A model generated the notes under the pieces. That model ran no database searches. It saw only the letters and a list, made by a program, of their open reading frames with translations, and was not told the DNA's origin. Shown in pieces: positions 1 through 7,453 of a DNA stretch of 23,768 nucleotides (within the stretch, counting starts at the first letter, position 1; the number at the start of each line of letters is the position of its first letter). Source of the stretch: a virus. Location: positions 47,680-71,447 of the IMG/VR virus record IMGVR_UViG_3300030106_006393; one strand, given 5' to 3'. A program made the position numbers and the translations under genes.

Positions 1-2
1 TT

Positions 3-1259
3 CTTGAGGACAAGCAGGACGGAGAAAGACTAACTCCTATTGAGTGTCATGATATCATGTGCCATTTGGCAGATGCTGTCTTGTCTGGTGGCATAAGAAG
101 AGCTGCAATGATTTCCCTGTTTTCTGCCGATGACAGCGAGATGCTGGCTGCAAAGTCAGGCAATTGGTGGGAGAAGAGCCCTCAAAGGGGCAGAGCAAAC
201 AATTCAGTTGTGCTTCTACGACACAGAATCGAAAAAGAAACGTTTATGTCTCTTTGGGAGAGAATCCGCGCCTCCGGAGCTGGTGAGCCTGGATTTTCTT
301 TCACGAACGACAAGGAAAGAGGTTTTAATCCTTGCCATGAGATTTCATTGAGATCTTGTCAGATGTGCAATCTTACAGAAATCAACGTGAGTGATATAGA
401 CTCTCAGGAGGAGTTAGAGGAGCGGGCGAGAGTTGCTTCTTTTATTGGAACCTTGCAAGCTGGATACACCGACTTTCACTATCTTCGACCTGCATGGCAA
501 GCAAATTGTGAGAGGGACGCGCTACTCGGAGTCAGCATGACAGGTATCGCCTCACAGAGAGTGTTGGAGTTGGACATGACTTCTGCAGCCAAGATAGTGA
601 AGCAAGAGAATGCAAGAGTGGCAGAGTTGATCGGCATCAATCCTGCAGCACGTTGTACTGCGGTAAAGCCTGCTGGCACAACTTCACTTGTTCTCGGAAC
701 TTCGAGTGGTATTCATGCGTGGCACAACGATTACTATATCCGTCGTGTGAGAGTCGGAAAGAACGAGTCAATCTACAGGTATCTGGCAAACAATCACCCA
801 GAGCTTGTAGAGGATGAGTACTTCAGTCCACACGATACTGCAGTAATTTCCGTACCACAAAAGGCTCCAGAGGATTCGATCTTAAGGACAGAAAGTGCAC
901 TGCAGCTTCTAAAGAGAGTAAAGAAGGTCACAGAGGAGTGGGTCTTTGCTGGATACAGAAAGGGTCCAAACAATCATAACGTCTCGGCCACAATCTCTAC
1001 AAAGGATGCTGAGTGGCCTGACGTCGGAGAGTGGATGTGGGAAAACAGAGGCTCTTACACAGGCCTGTCTGTTCTCCCGTATGACGGAGGAACATACAAG
1101 CAGGCCCCTTTTGAGGACTGCTCTAAAGAGACTTATGAAGCTTTGTTTGAGACCTTGAAAGAGGTCGACTTGTCAAAGATCGTAGAAGAAAAAGATGAAA
1201 CAAACCTTACGGCTGAGGCTGCCTGTGCTGGCGGCGAGTGTACGGTAAACTTTCTTTAA
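3..1259 (+). CDS. nrdJ: Class II (adenosylcobalamin-dependent) ribonucleotide reductase, 3' part
   Basis: Reduces ribonucleotides to deoxyribonucleotides for phage DNA synthesis, using a B12-derived radical. The reading frame is open from base 3, so the gene starts outside the window and only the last ~418 residues are visible; the ATG at 57 is internal. Visible marks: MCHLADAVLSGGIRRAA near the left edge; NPCHEI, matching the N-x-C-x-E active-site loop with its radical Cys and Glu; CNLTEINVS; the phosphate-binding KPAGTTSLVLGTSSGIHAW stretch; and a C-terminal CAGGEC (CxGGxC) pair that passes electrons to the active site. These fit the monomeric NrdJ type common in marine phages. The first active-site cysteine would be upstream and cannot be checked. 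A glutaredoxin at 19762 could be its reductant, which is inference. No frameshift is seen in the visible part. Confidence 0.93.
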   Translation, partial: LEDKQDGERLTPIECHDIMCHLADAVLSGGIRRAAMISLFSADDSEMLAAKSGNWWEKSPQRGRANNSVVLLRHRIEKETFMSLWERIRASGAGEPGFSFTNDKERGFNPCHEISLRSCQMCNLTEINVSDIDSQEELEERARVASFIGTLQAGYTDFHYLRPAWQANCERDALLGVSMTGIASQRVLELDMTSAAKIVKQENARVAELIGINPAARCTAVKPAGTTSLVLGTSSGIHAWHNDYYIRRVRVGKNESIYRYLANNHPELVEDEYFSPHDTAVISVPQKAPEDSILRTESALQLLKRVKKVTEEWVFAGYRKGPNNHNVSATISTKDAEWPDVGEWMWENRGSYTGLSVLPYDGGTYKQAPFEDCSKETYEALFETLKEVDLSKIVEEKDETNLTAEAACAGGECTVNFL

Positions 1260-1266
1260 AAAATGC

Positions 1267-1295
1267 TTGATTTTATATTACAATGTTGATATAAT
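1267..1295 (+). promoter_or_regulatory. sigma70-type promoter ahead of the 1330-gene/groES/thyX operon
   Basis: TTGATT (1267-1272), a 17-base spacer and TATAAT (1290-1295), just after the nrdJ stop. The predicted +1 is near 1302, giving a ~28-base leader with AAAGGAG before the ATG at 1330. The -10 is perfect and the -35 is 4/6. It would serve the overlapping 1330, groES and thyX genes and perhaps the lipoprotein genes. Confidence 0.75.
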
Positions 1296-1329
1296 GGCAA
1301 AGTAGTTAACAACAAGAAAAGGAGAAATA

Positions 1330-1611
1330 ATGGCTACTAATTTACATATCGTTAACAATAGAGAGATTGAAGAAAAGGAAAAGCATATTACTAGCTTTAT
1401 CAAGAGCCTTGCAGCGGTGGAAGAAGCAATGGAGCCCTTCAAGGACCAGAAGCGAGACCTGCGACAGAACTATGTCGACAATGGTTGGCTCACCAAAGAA
1501 GAGATGCGAATGGCAGTACGCGCATATCGCCTGATGAAGACTGATACTGACATGGATCAGCTTTTGGATTTCTTCCAGCATGTGAAGAAGACTGTGGGGA
1601 ACAATGGTTGA
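1330..1611 (+). CDS. Small helical phage protein, function unknown
   Basis: A 93-residue protein with a very good ribosome site (AAAGGAG, then AAATA, then ATG), first gene after a clear promoter. It is rich in charged residues and predicted helical: residues 10-45 look like a coiled coil (REIEEKEKHITSFIKSLAAV onward). A basic middle (KDQKRDLRQNYVDNGWLTKE) is followed by a second helix. The pattern of a charged coiled coil plus a basic helical hairpin loosely recalls GapR-like (DUF2312) DNA-binding proteins, but this is resemblance only. Its 3' end overlaps groES by 8 bases (ATGGTTGA), suggesting translational coupling. No signal peptide or membrane segment is seen. Expression is likely early because it is promoter-proximal, which is inference. 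Confidence 0.8.
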   Translation: MATNLHIVNNREIEEKEKHITSFIKSLAAVEEAMEPFKDQKRDLRQNYVDNGWLTKEEMRMAVRAYRLMKTDTDMDQLLDFFQHVKKTVGNNG

Positions 1612-1915
1612 ATCTCTTTCCCCGCTGAATCGTCGTATTCTTATAGTCCCGCACTTTAAAGAGCAAAAGGATGATTCAGGTATTCTACTGCCAGAAGATT
1701 ATAAGCCACAGGAAGAGCAGCACATTGTTGCTACTGTGGTAGCTGTCGCTCCTGACTGTGCTCCTAGTTTTGCTTCTATTCGCAATTCTAGAGAGAGGCA
1801 GGAGATTATAGTTGATAGAGCTATGATTGAAACGATCAACCATAAGGGTAAAAAGTTTCATCTTATTCTTGAGAACTATGTTGTGGGTGTAATGCGGGGA
1901 AGAAGTGAGATTTGA
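1604..1915 (+). CDS. groES: GroES-like co-chaperonin
   Basis: 103 residues, the usual size for a 10-kDa co-chaperonin. It opens with SPLNRRILIVPHFKEQKDDS, matching the GroES pattern of 'pL.dRvlv'. GILLPEDY follows at 26-33, in the place of the GGI[VL]L mobile loop that docks on the GroEL apical domain. A beta-strand core (HIVATVVAVAPDC) comes next, and the C-terminal strand has LILENYVVGVM. The body is diverged, as in T4 gp31-type phage co-chaperonins. It probably forms the heptameric lid for the GroEL encoded at 16891, about 15 kb away on the same strand. The start overlaps the previous stop by 8 bases and the end overlaps thyX by 11, so it is translationally coupled in a promoter-led operon. 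The known family role is capping the folding chamber. Specificity for a phage protein (for example the capsid protein) is inferred. Confidence 0.83.
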   Translation: MVESLSPLNRRILIVPHFKEQKDDSGILLPEDYKPQEEQHIVATVVAVAPDCAPSFASIRNSRERQEIIVDRAMIETINHKGKKFHLILENYVVGVMRGRSEI

Positions 1916-2612
1916 TCTATATGGAGACAAGATCGGAGCCGTAGAGTATGTTAGTCATATGGGCTCCGACTTGTCTGTCGTTAACGCTGCAAGAGTCTCC
2001 TTTGGCTCGAAGAGGGATGAGCTGAATGAAAAAGATATTAAACTTATTAACTACCTCATGCAGCATAACCACACTAGTCCATTTGAGCATTGTACTATTA
2101 CAATGCGTTTTACTGTTCCTTTATTCATAAGGTCCCAGCATCATCGACACAGAACGTGGGCTTACAACGAGATCAGCAGGCGATATACGTCCGTTGATAT
2201 GCAGTTTTATCAGCCAAAAGAATTCAGAACACAACATAAGTCTAATAGACAGGCAAGTGAAGACAAACTGATTAATCCTCTGGTATCTTTCAGAGACTCC
2301 TATCAGGTTGGCCATTCTGGATACGCCGCACGTCTAGTTGAAAATCACCATGCAACATCTATGACTCTATATCAATCTTTGCTAAATTCTGGAGTCTGTA
2401 GAGAACAAGCAAGAGGGGTTCTCCCTCAGAATTTGTACACGCAATATTACGGCACCGCAAATCTTCACAATCTATTAAAATTTGTATCGCTCCGTAGCCA
2501 CGACGGAGCACAATGGGAAATCCAAAGAGTGGCACAGGCTTGCTTGGCCATAGCGAGGGAGCACTTCCCTGAGTCTATAAAAGCGTATGAGAAGAAGCAT
2601 ATGGAGTTGTGA
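1905..2612 (+). CDS. thyX: Flavin-dependent thymidylate synthase ThyX
   Basis: Makes dTMP from dUMP using FAD, NADPH and methylenetetrahydrofolate; 235 residues, normal for the family. The ThyX signature RHR-x7-S is at 81-91 (RHRTWAYNEIS), followed by RRY. Other family marks are HTSPFEH (56-62), EQARGVLPQNLYTQYY with the dUMP-binding Arg, and a C-terminal RSHDGAQWEIQ block. Oddity: the residue that is Ser in the fuller motif RHRxxSxNExS is Ala here (A86). The start is a GTG at 1905 preceded by GGGGAAGAA and overlapping groES by 11 bases. The next in-frame Met is at residue 19 and would delete the first conserved strand. Together with dUTPase (11083) it gives a dUMP-to-dTMP route. Confidence 0.95.
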   Translation: MRFDLYGDKIGAVEYVSHMGSDLSVVNAARVSFGSKRDELNEKDIKLINYLMQHNHTSPFEHCTITMRFTVPLFIRSQHHRHRTWAYNEISRRYTSVDMQFYQPKEFRTQHKSNRQASEDKLINPLVSFRDSYQVGHSGYAARLVENHHATSMTLYQSLLNSGVCREQARGVLPQNLYTQYYGTANLHNLLKFVSLRSHDGAQWEIQRVAQACLAIAREHFPESIKAYEKKHMEL

Positions 2613-4675
2613 TGAAAAGATTTTTGTTTTTGTTTTTGTTTTTATTGGTTGGGTGCGAAGATGATACTGCCGCTACAGGTGGCAGATCTCTGGCTGACAA
2701 GGGTTCAACATTCGTTGAAAATGGCGACGTAAGAGTACTCATTCCCAGAGATATGCGTCAGCGAGAGCCAGATCAGTTTGTCTATATCGTCGATGCAAGA
2801 ATGCGATTTGATATGATCATAGACGCAGCACCGCCACCACAGGTGTGCAGAAGATGGGGGATGAAAGAAGAGTGTACCCTGCCTGATTTTGAGGGACCTT
2901 GCGCTCAAGGTGAAAGAATCTGCAGAGAGACAGAGTGGAGCGACTGTGTTCCAGTTAACTTTCCCCGTCAAGAGGTTTGTGATGCTATCGACAATGATTG
3001 TGATGGAAGACTAAACGAGTCCCCACTGTCTCAGAACGAGGTTCTCTCCAAAATGTGTTACACAGGCGCTCCAGGGACCGATAAGAACGGCCCTTGTCGC
3101 AGCGGTATTTCATTGTGCGAAGAAGTTATGGTAAGCACAGATGCAGGAGTTATCATCGCGTATGAGTATGGAGACTGCCAGAACCAAATAGTGCCCTCTG
3201 AGGAGGAGTGTGATTCGATCGATAATGATTGTGATAGATCCACGGACGAAGGCGTGCTAAACGCTTGTGATCAATGCGGAGAAGTTCCAGTTGAAGAGTG
3301 TGACGGTATTGATAATGATTGTGACGACTCTACGGACGAAGGCTTATTGAACGCTTGTGACGAATGTGGCCCATTGCCAGAAGAGCTGTGTGATTTTATT
3401 GATAATGACTGCGACGGTGAGATCGATGAAGACGCTGGTGACTGTGAATGTGAAAACCCGCTTTATGTCCCACAGCCAGAAAAGTGCAATGGCTTAGACG
3501 ATGACTGTGACGACTTTATTGACGAAGGCCCCGGCGGCGGCCCATTGACTTCTCTTTGTGCAACCAATCAGCAAACAGGCGAGGTTGAAACCTTCGCAAG
3601 AAGAGAAGATGGTCCAAATTATGTTGGCGGTGATTGTCGTCTTGGTCTCGCAATTTGCGAATCACGACGCGTCGATGGAGAAGAGGAATATGGGTACTTC
3701 GAGTGCCAGGAAGAAATACTCCCCAGAAACGAGCGTTGTAACGAGGAGGATGATGACTGCGATGGTATAGCAGATGAAAACTTTCAACAAGGAAGCGTCG
3801 CAGTGATGATGGTTGTAGACGTCTCTGGTTCAATGCAGGATGATGAGTTGTTCGCTGCCTTCAACGCAACAAGGGACACTGTCTCGGTCTTACACGCTCA
3901 GGGCGTACAGGATGTTTGCTATATGTTGGCAGTAGTTGGAAATGACGAAATGGAAGATCCATATCTGCAAGCTTATGCGGATAACTGCGTCCCCGGCGTT
4001 GAAGACCCTCCTATCGTTCCAGTCGAGGATATGAGAGGAGCAGTTGTAGCCCTTCAGGGTCAGATTGCTGGCAACCTAATCAACCAAGGTGGTGCTACTG
4101 AAAACACGTACGATGCAATAGGTAAGTTTTTTACAGATGATCTGCTCGATTGGGACAACGATGGCTTTCCAGATGAAGTTGAGTGGGCGACTAACCGCCC
4201 TGGACTTAATCCTGTTCACACAACAGATTTGAGCCGATATACTCACAGAATAGTTGTTGTTCTAGGTGACGAGCGAGGTCAAGGTGTTTTGTATGATGAA
4301 CATACTGCAGCAATGGCAATGGCACGCTCTGGAGGAATGGTTTTTATAATCGGCCCAGCACACTTGGAAGCAAGCTACTCTCAGTTGATGGACAATGGAG
4401 CCGTTCGCAGAGAAATGGGGAGAGGTCTTGGTAGAAATGATAACGTAGAAAACATAACCGAAGCGATAGTAGAGGCTATCGAAGAGGCTGCTTGTATCAA
4501 CAGGAGAGTTGGGCAACCCGCTCCGGACGGTGGCGTAGATGACGGAGGTGTGACCGATGCAGGCCTCGATGGTGGTTTGGCTAGAAATCTAATACCTCTT
4601 GTTCCAAATTACAAGGAGACATCCGCAACTTATCGAACCGACAAGATGTGGTCAGTTTACAGGATGTGTTTCTAA
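2612..4675 (+). CDS. Secreted lipoprotein with six MopE-type metal-binding motifs and a VWA domain
   Basis: 687 residues. An N-terminal KR plus a hydrophobic F/L run and the lipobox LVGC (acylated Cys15) mark a lipoprotein. Six C-x3-D-x-DCD-x3-[DN]E motifs, typical of MopE-like 'putative metal-binding' repeats, lie at about 123, 200, 230, 260, 292 and 376. Those at 200, 230 and 260 fall in a 30-residue tandem repeat. A VWA domain follows (~396-626), with the MIDAS motif DVSGS at 403-407 and an EF-hand-like loop DWDNDGFPDEVE at 513-524. The tail is Asp/Gly rich. The start is the ATG at 2612 (TGATG overlap with thyX), chosen over the GTG at 2609 because GGAG sits 5 bases upstream of it. Known of the families: MopE motifs bind metal and VWA domains mediate adhesion. 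Inferred: it is displayed on the infected host's envelope, perhaps for superinfection exclusion. The exact role is unknown. Confidence 0.85.
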   Translation: MKRFLFLFLFLLVGCEDDTAATGGRSLADKGSTFVENGDVRVLIPRDMRQREPDQFVYIVDARMRFDMIIDAAPPPQVCRRWGMKEECTLPDFEGPCAQGERICRETEWSDCVPVNFPRQEVCDAIDNDCDGRLNESPLSQNEVLSKMCYTGAPGTDKNGPCRSGISLCEEVMVSTDAGVIIAYEYGDCQNQIVPSEEECDSIDNDCDRSTDEGVLNACDQCGEVPVEECDGIDNDCDDSTDEGLLNACDECGPLPEELCDFIDNDCDGEIDEDAGDCECENPLYVPQPEKCNGLDDDCDDFIDEGPGGGPLTSLCATNQQTGEVETFARREDGPNYVGGDCRLGLAICESRRVDGEEEYGYFECQEEILPRNERCNEEDDDCDGIADENFQQGSVAVMMVVDVSGSMQDDELFAAFNATRDTVSVLHAQGVQDVCYMLAVVGNDEMEDPYLQAYADNCVPGVEDPPIVPVEDMRGAVVALQGQIAGNLINQGGATENTYDAIGKFFTDDLLDWDNDGFPDEVEWATNRPGLNPVHTTDLSRYTHRIVVVLGDERGQGVLYDEHTAAMAMARSGGMVFIIGPAHLEASYSQLMDNGAVRREMGRGLGRNDNVENITEAIVEAIEEAACINRRVGQPAPDGGVDDGGVTDAGLDGGLARNLIPLVPNYKETSATYRTDKMWSVYRMCF
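2621..2643 (+). repeat. Short tandem repeat (TTTTTG) in the lipoprotein signal peptide
   Basis: Three exact TTTTTG units plus a partial fourth encode the alternating Phe-Leu core of the signal peptide. The unit is two codons, so gain or loss of a whole unit would stay in frame and only change the length of the hydrophobic segment. Confidence 0.7.
3209..3430 (+). repeat. 90-bp tandem repeat encoding MopE metal-binding units
   Basis: Two full 90-base units (3209-3298, 3299-3388) and a partial third (from 3389) share strong DNA and protein similarity. Each unit starts CD.IDNDCD..[TI]DE and the first two continue LNACD.CG..P.E. Exact 90-base spacing of the Cys codons shows expansion by in-frame duplication. 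The other three MopE motifs of the protein (from ~2978, ~3485 and ~3737) are irregularly spaced and more diverged. Confidence 0.8.
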
Positions 4676-5799
4676 TGAAAAGGATTTTCGTTCTGATCTT
4701 AGCTATCGGTTGTACGGACGACAGTCCCCCATCGATGCCGACAGATGTGAAGCTTGTGTACAGGGATGCGTCACAACCCGTTGTGGACGCACTCATCATA
4801 CCAGCCGACGCTGCACCTGTTGTGGATGCTGCTCCTGACGCTTCGCAGAGACCTCCTTTCGAGTGTCCCTTGAGTGATACGGTTGATCGGTTGGGATCTG
4901 AACTTTGCGAGAGAGATGATGATACTGTCGGACAAAGGGCAATTTGGTGCGACAAGGGATATATACGTTTAGGTCCGTGCGATCCATGCGAAGTAGAAAC
5001 TTGCGACAACGAAGACAACGACTGTGACGGCCGTATCGATGAAGGAGAATTCTCTTGCAATACTGCCTGTGGCCCCGGCAGCGGCATCTGTATAGATGGA
5101 TCGGTCGAAGGGTGCGATGCTCCTGAGGTCATCAACACTGACGTGCTCTTCATAGTTGATTGGTCAAGTTCAATGGGGGCTCGTATAGATGCGACTCTTG
5201 ATGCGCTGGGAAGATTTTCAAGAGAATTTCAAACAAGCGAACAAGTCAAGTGGGGCTTAATTGTGGGGCCAATAAGAACTCCAAGAGAAGACAATCCAGA
5301 AATAAGTCAAGAGACCTTGATTCTTATATCAAACATATCTACATTTGATGACTTTCTTGTTCGCTTTGTTGCATCCCCTCGTGTTCACACTGGAGGCAAG
5401 GAGATGCTTTTGGATGCCGTATACATCGCATTGAGAAATGTTAGTGGGAATCTTGCAAACAACTTAGAAGAATCCAGATGGACTCAGGGCGCCGCATCTG
5501 TGCCTCCTTTGGGAGAGTTTATCATCAACTGGAGACCTGGGGCAGATAAAATTATGGTTGTGTTTTCTGACGAAGTCGAAAGAACTTACATGGACCCGCC
5601 AAACACGATCTACAGGGTTGATGACGCCCTTGCGGCATCTCCAAACTTAAAGCTATATACTTTTGCGGGTGGATTTTACGGTTGGGATGAACTCGCCGCA
5701 CGTACCGGTGGAGCAAACTTCGCACTAACAGCAGAAGCAGATGAGATGTACGAGAGTCTAATGACGATCTTAAGCGACGTCTGTAGGCCACGGCAGTGA
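4675..5799 (+). CDS. Second secreted lipoprotein with one MopE motif and a VWA domain
   Basis: 374 residues from the ATG at 4675, which overlaps the previous stop (TAATG). Upstream in-frame codons would only add nine residues before the signal peptide, so this start is preferred. MKR plus a hydrophobic stretch ending LAIGC gives a very short lipoprotein signal (Cys13). A D/A/P-rich linker (~30-58, e.g. DAAPVVDAAPDAS) is of the kind seen on Myxococcota-like surface lipoproteins. One MopE motif, CDNEDNDCDGRIDEG, starts at 110. A VWA domain (156-370) has the MIDAS motif DWSSS at 162-166 and a further likely metal Asp in VVFSDE (D299). The architecture is the same as that of the preceding gene with fewer repeats, so the two are probably old paralogues acting together at the cell envelope. 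The function is inferred, not shown. Confidence 0.83.
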   Translation: MKRIFVLILAIGCTDDSPPSMPTDVKLVYRDASQPVVDALIIPADAAPVVDAAPDASQRPPFECPLSDTVDRLGSELCERDDDTVGQRAIWCDKGYIRLGPCDPCEVETCDNEDNDCDGRIDEGEFSCNTACGPGSGICIDGSVEGCDAPEVINTDVLFIVDWSSSMGARIDATLDALGRFSREFQTSEQVKWGLIVGPIRTPREDNPEISQETLILISNISTFDDFLVRFVASPRVHTGGKEMLLDAVYIALRNVSGNLANNLEESRWTQGAASVPPLGEFIINWRPGADKIMVVFSDEVERTYMDPPNTIYRVDDALAASPNLKLYTFAGGFYGWDELAARTGGANFALTAEADEMYESLMTILSDVCRPRQ

Positions 5800-5802
5800 A
5801 AC

Positions 5803-6588
5803 ATGGAATACAAAAACATCGTCATAGGCTCCAGCCTACCAGCGCTACTGTTTGCCTATTATAACGAATATCCGATTATAATTAACTCGCTACGCAGGCC
5901 ATTCAGGTTCGACAGTTTATCAATGGATGTTCAGTTTCATGACGAGGTGATAAGAAGTAAGAGCTACCTGTGGTCTGCCGTTGCATGGAGGCTGTCCATG
6001 GAAGGCCTCGCACCCTTCGGTCCATCCGCCAAGTCAGTAAGAATAAAGGACGATGTAATATCTAATGTTGTCGAAGGTGGAACCAACATAAAGATCAGCT
6101 TTGAGAAGTGCTATGTCTTTGATGATGACAATCTGACTGTAGAAAACGAGATACTACAAGAGGCAAGTGGGGATGTTCGGGTGTTCGATTGGATGAACGT
6201 ACGCAGAGGAACCACTCATGGTATAGACTATTTGGGATCGGAAGATGACTTTGTAAGGCATATATATTTTTACAAGTCCGAAAGAATAGATGGCAACCAC
6301 AACAAGAAAGATCTGGTTGCGGTATCTTTTCTAAAGGAGGAGGATATCCAAGATTTTGAATACTCTGAGACCATGGCTCGATTTAAGATACAGAAAGAGA
6401 TGTCATCTCACGGGATCATCGGAGCAAAGAGTGGCCTGACTCATGATGGAAAACAAAGAAAGTACAACGTAAAGGTTGAGCCTGATTATAGATATGTCGA
6501 ACCACTAGGAAGGAGAGTATACCAGAACTCGGAAAGAGTAGAGTTCATCAACTTGACAGCCGAGGAAGTGGTGATGGACTATGCTTGA
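5803..6588 (+). CDS. Unknown protein with Rossmann-like N terminus
   Basis: 261 residues. The first ~30 residues, YKNIVIGSSLPALLFAYYNE followed by a hydrophobic strand PIIIN, resemble the beta-alpha-beta opening of FAD- or NAD-binding proteins. The glycine pattern is reduced (GSS.P instead of GxGxxG), so cofactor binding is uncertain. The rest has no motif I recognise; it is mixed alpha/beta and fairly charged, with no membrane segment. It starts 3 bases after the lipoprotein gene with no strong ribosome site, and its end overlaps the next gene by 8 bases (ATGCTTGA). It could be a diverged flavoprotein or a structural protein that only mimics the pattern. The tight coupling to the next gene suggests the two products act together. 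Confidence 0.75.
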   Translation: MEYKNIVIGSSLPALLFAYYNEYPIIINSLRRPFRFDSLSMDVQFHDEVIRSKSYLWSAVAWRLSMEGLAPFGPSAKSVRIKDDVISNVVEGGTNIKISFEKCYVFDDDNLTVENEILQEASGDVRVFDWMNVRRGTTHGIDYLGSEDDFVRHIYFYKSERIDGNHNKKDLVAVSFLKEEDIQDFEYSETMARFKIQKEMSSHGIIGAKSGLTHDGKQRKYNVKVEPDYRYVEPLGRRVYQNSERVEFINLTAEEVVMDYA

Positions 6589-7453
6589 AGAGGGTAGCGG
6601 AAATGTGCAAGCTTTTCATCTCGCAGGTGTCGTTCCTGTAGCTGGTCCTGATTTAGGCTTTGGGTTTCCTTGGCATGACAGTATGCAACCTATCGCTGAA
6701 AATTACCTTGCAGTAGAGAGGTCTGTTGTAGAGTGCGCCTACGCAGGATGCGAGACAATATGGGTGGTCTGCAATGACGACATGCAACCTCTCTTGAAGC
6801 ATAGGATGGGTGACTACATAGAGGACCCCTACTATCTAGACAAGGCTCAGTTTGTAAAATATCCGAGTGCTGCACGAAGACAGATACCTATATTTTATAC
6901 ACCTATTCACCCAAAGGATCGAGACAGAAGGGATAGTCTTGGGTGGTCCGCTCTTCACGGTGCTCTTACAGCATTTATCATGAGCGATAAGATAAGCAAG
7001 TGGCTCATACCCAGCAGATATTATGTTAGCTTTCCTTACGGGGTTTATCAGCCGTGGAGTATTTATAAGCACAGAAAGAGAATCTCTCACAAGAATCCGT
7101 TCTTTCTCTCTATCGATGGAAAGACGATAAGGGACGGAGAGTATTTGGGATTTACGTTTGATGCAGAAGAGTACAAACAATATGTGGCGGATGTTAAACA
7201 AAGCTGCACAGGCGGAAGCAAAAGTATTTCAGCCAAGGAAAGATGGTCTTCTCGGTTTTTTGGACTTGACAAAATCTTTGGTTCTGCTATAATAAACAAA
7301 GATCAAACGTTGGAAGTTCCCTGGTATTACCGAATTGATTCGTGGGACGGACTACACAACTATCTGGCTTCAGAGGAAAGCAAACAAATAAAAAGACCCA
7401 GCGACACATTATTTAAGAAGTCGCTGTACAACAAGATTGGAGAACAAGAATGA
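6581..7453 (+). CDS. Conserved phage protein, possibly nucleotidyltransferase-like (GT-A) fold
   Basis: 290 residues. The start GVVPVAGPDLGFGFPWHDSM followed by PIAENYLAVERSVVECAYAG and CETIWVVCNDDMQPLL has the order seen in sugar-nucleotide nucleotidyltransferases: a 'pvaG' nucleotide loop, a helix, then an AGC-x-I-x-VV strand ending in acidic residues. The usual G-x-G-T-R-x(n)-K signature is absent, so this is a fold-level guess. Other runs that look conserved are PIHPKDRDRRDSLGWS, YYVSFPYGVYQPW and a C-terminal VPWYYRIDSWDGLHNYL. No signal peptide or transmembrane segment is seen. I recall similar proteins near replication genes in marine phages, without known function. It overlaps both neighbours (8 and 4 bases). 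A near-perfect promoter lies inside its 3' end (7266-7293). Confidence 0.8.
   Translation: MLEEGSGNVQAFHLAGVVPVAGPDLGFGFPWHDSMQPIAENYLAVERSVVECAYAGCETIWVVCNDDMQPLLKHRMGDYIEDPYYLDKAQFVKYPSAARRQIPIFYTPIHPKDRDRRDSLGWSALHGALTAFIMSDKISKWLIPSRYYVSFPYGVYQPWSIYKHRKRISHKNPFFLSIDGKTIRDGEYLGFTFDAEEYKQYVADVKQSCTGGSKSISAKERWSSRFFGLDKIFGSAIINKDQTLEVPWYYRIDSWDGLHNYLASEESKQIKRPSDTLFKKSLYNKIGEQE
7266..7293 (+). promoter_or_regulatory. Internal sigma70 promoter for the DNA polymerase operon
   Basis: TTGACA (7266-7271), a 16-base spacer and TATAAT (7288-7293), both hexamers perfect, plus an extended -10 (TG at 7285-7286). It lies within the coding sequence of the preceding gene. The predicted +1 near 7300 would give an mRNA starting ~150 bases before the 7450 gene and reading into dnaE, dut and beyond. 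Confidence 0.72.

Noticed and set aside
4581-5153. 190-residue minus-strand reading frame
   Set aside because: Antisense to the two lipoprotein genes, Ser/Thr-rich composition typical of a shadow.
5877-5882. TATAAT inside the Rossmann-like gene
   Set aside because: No -35-like hexamer at 15-18 bases upstream.
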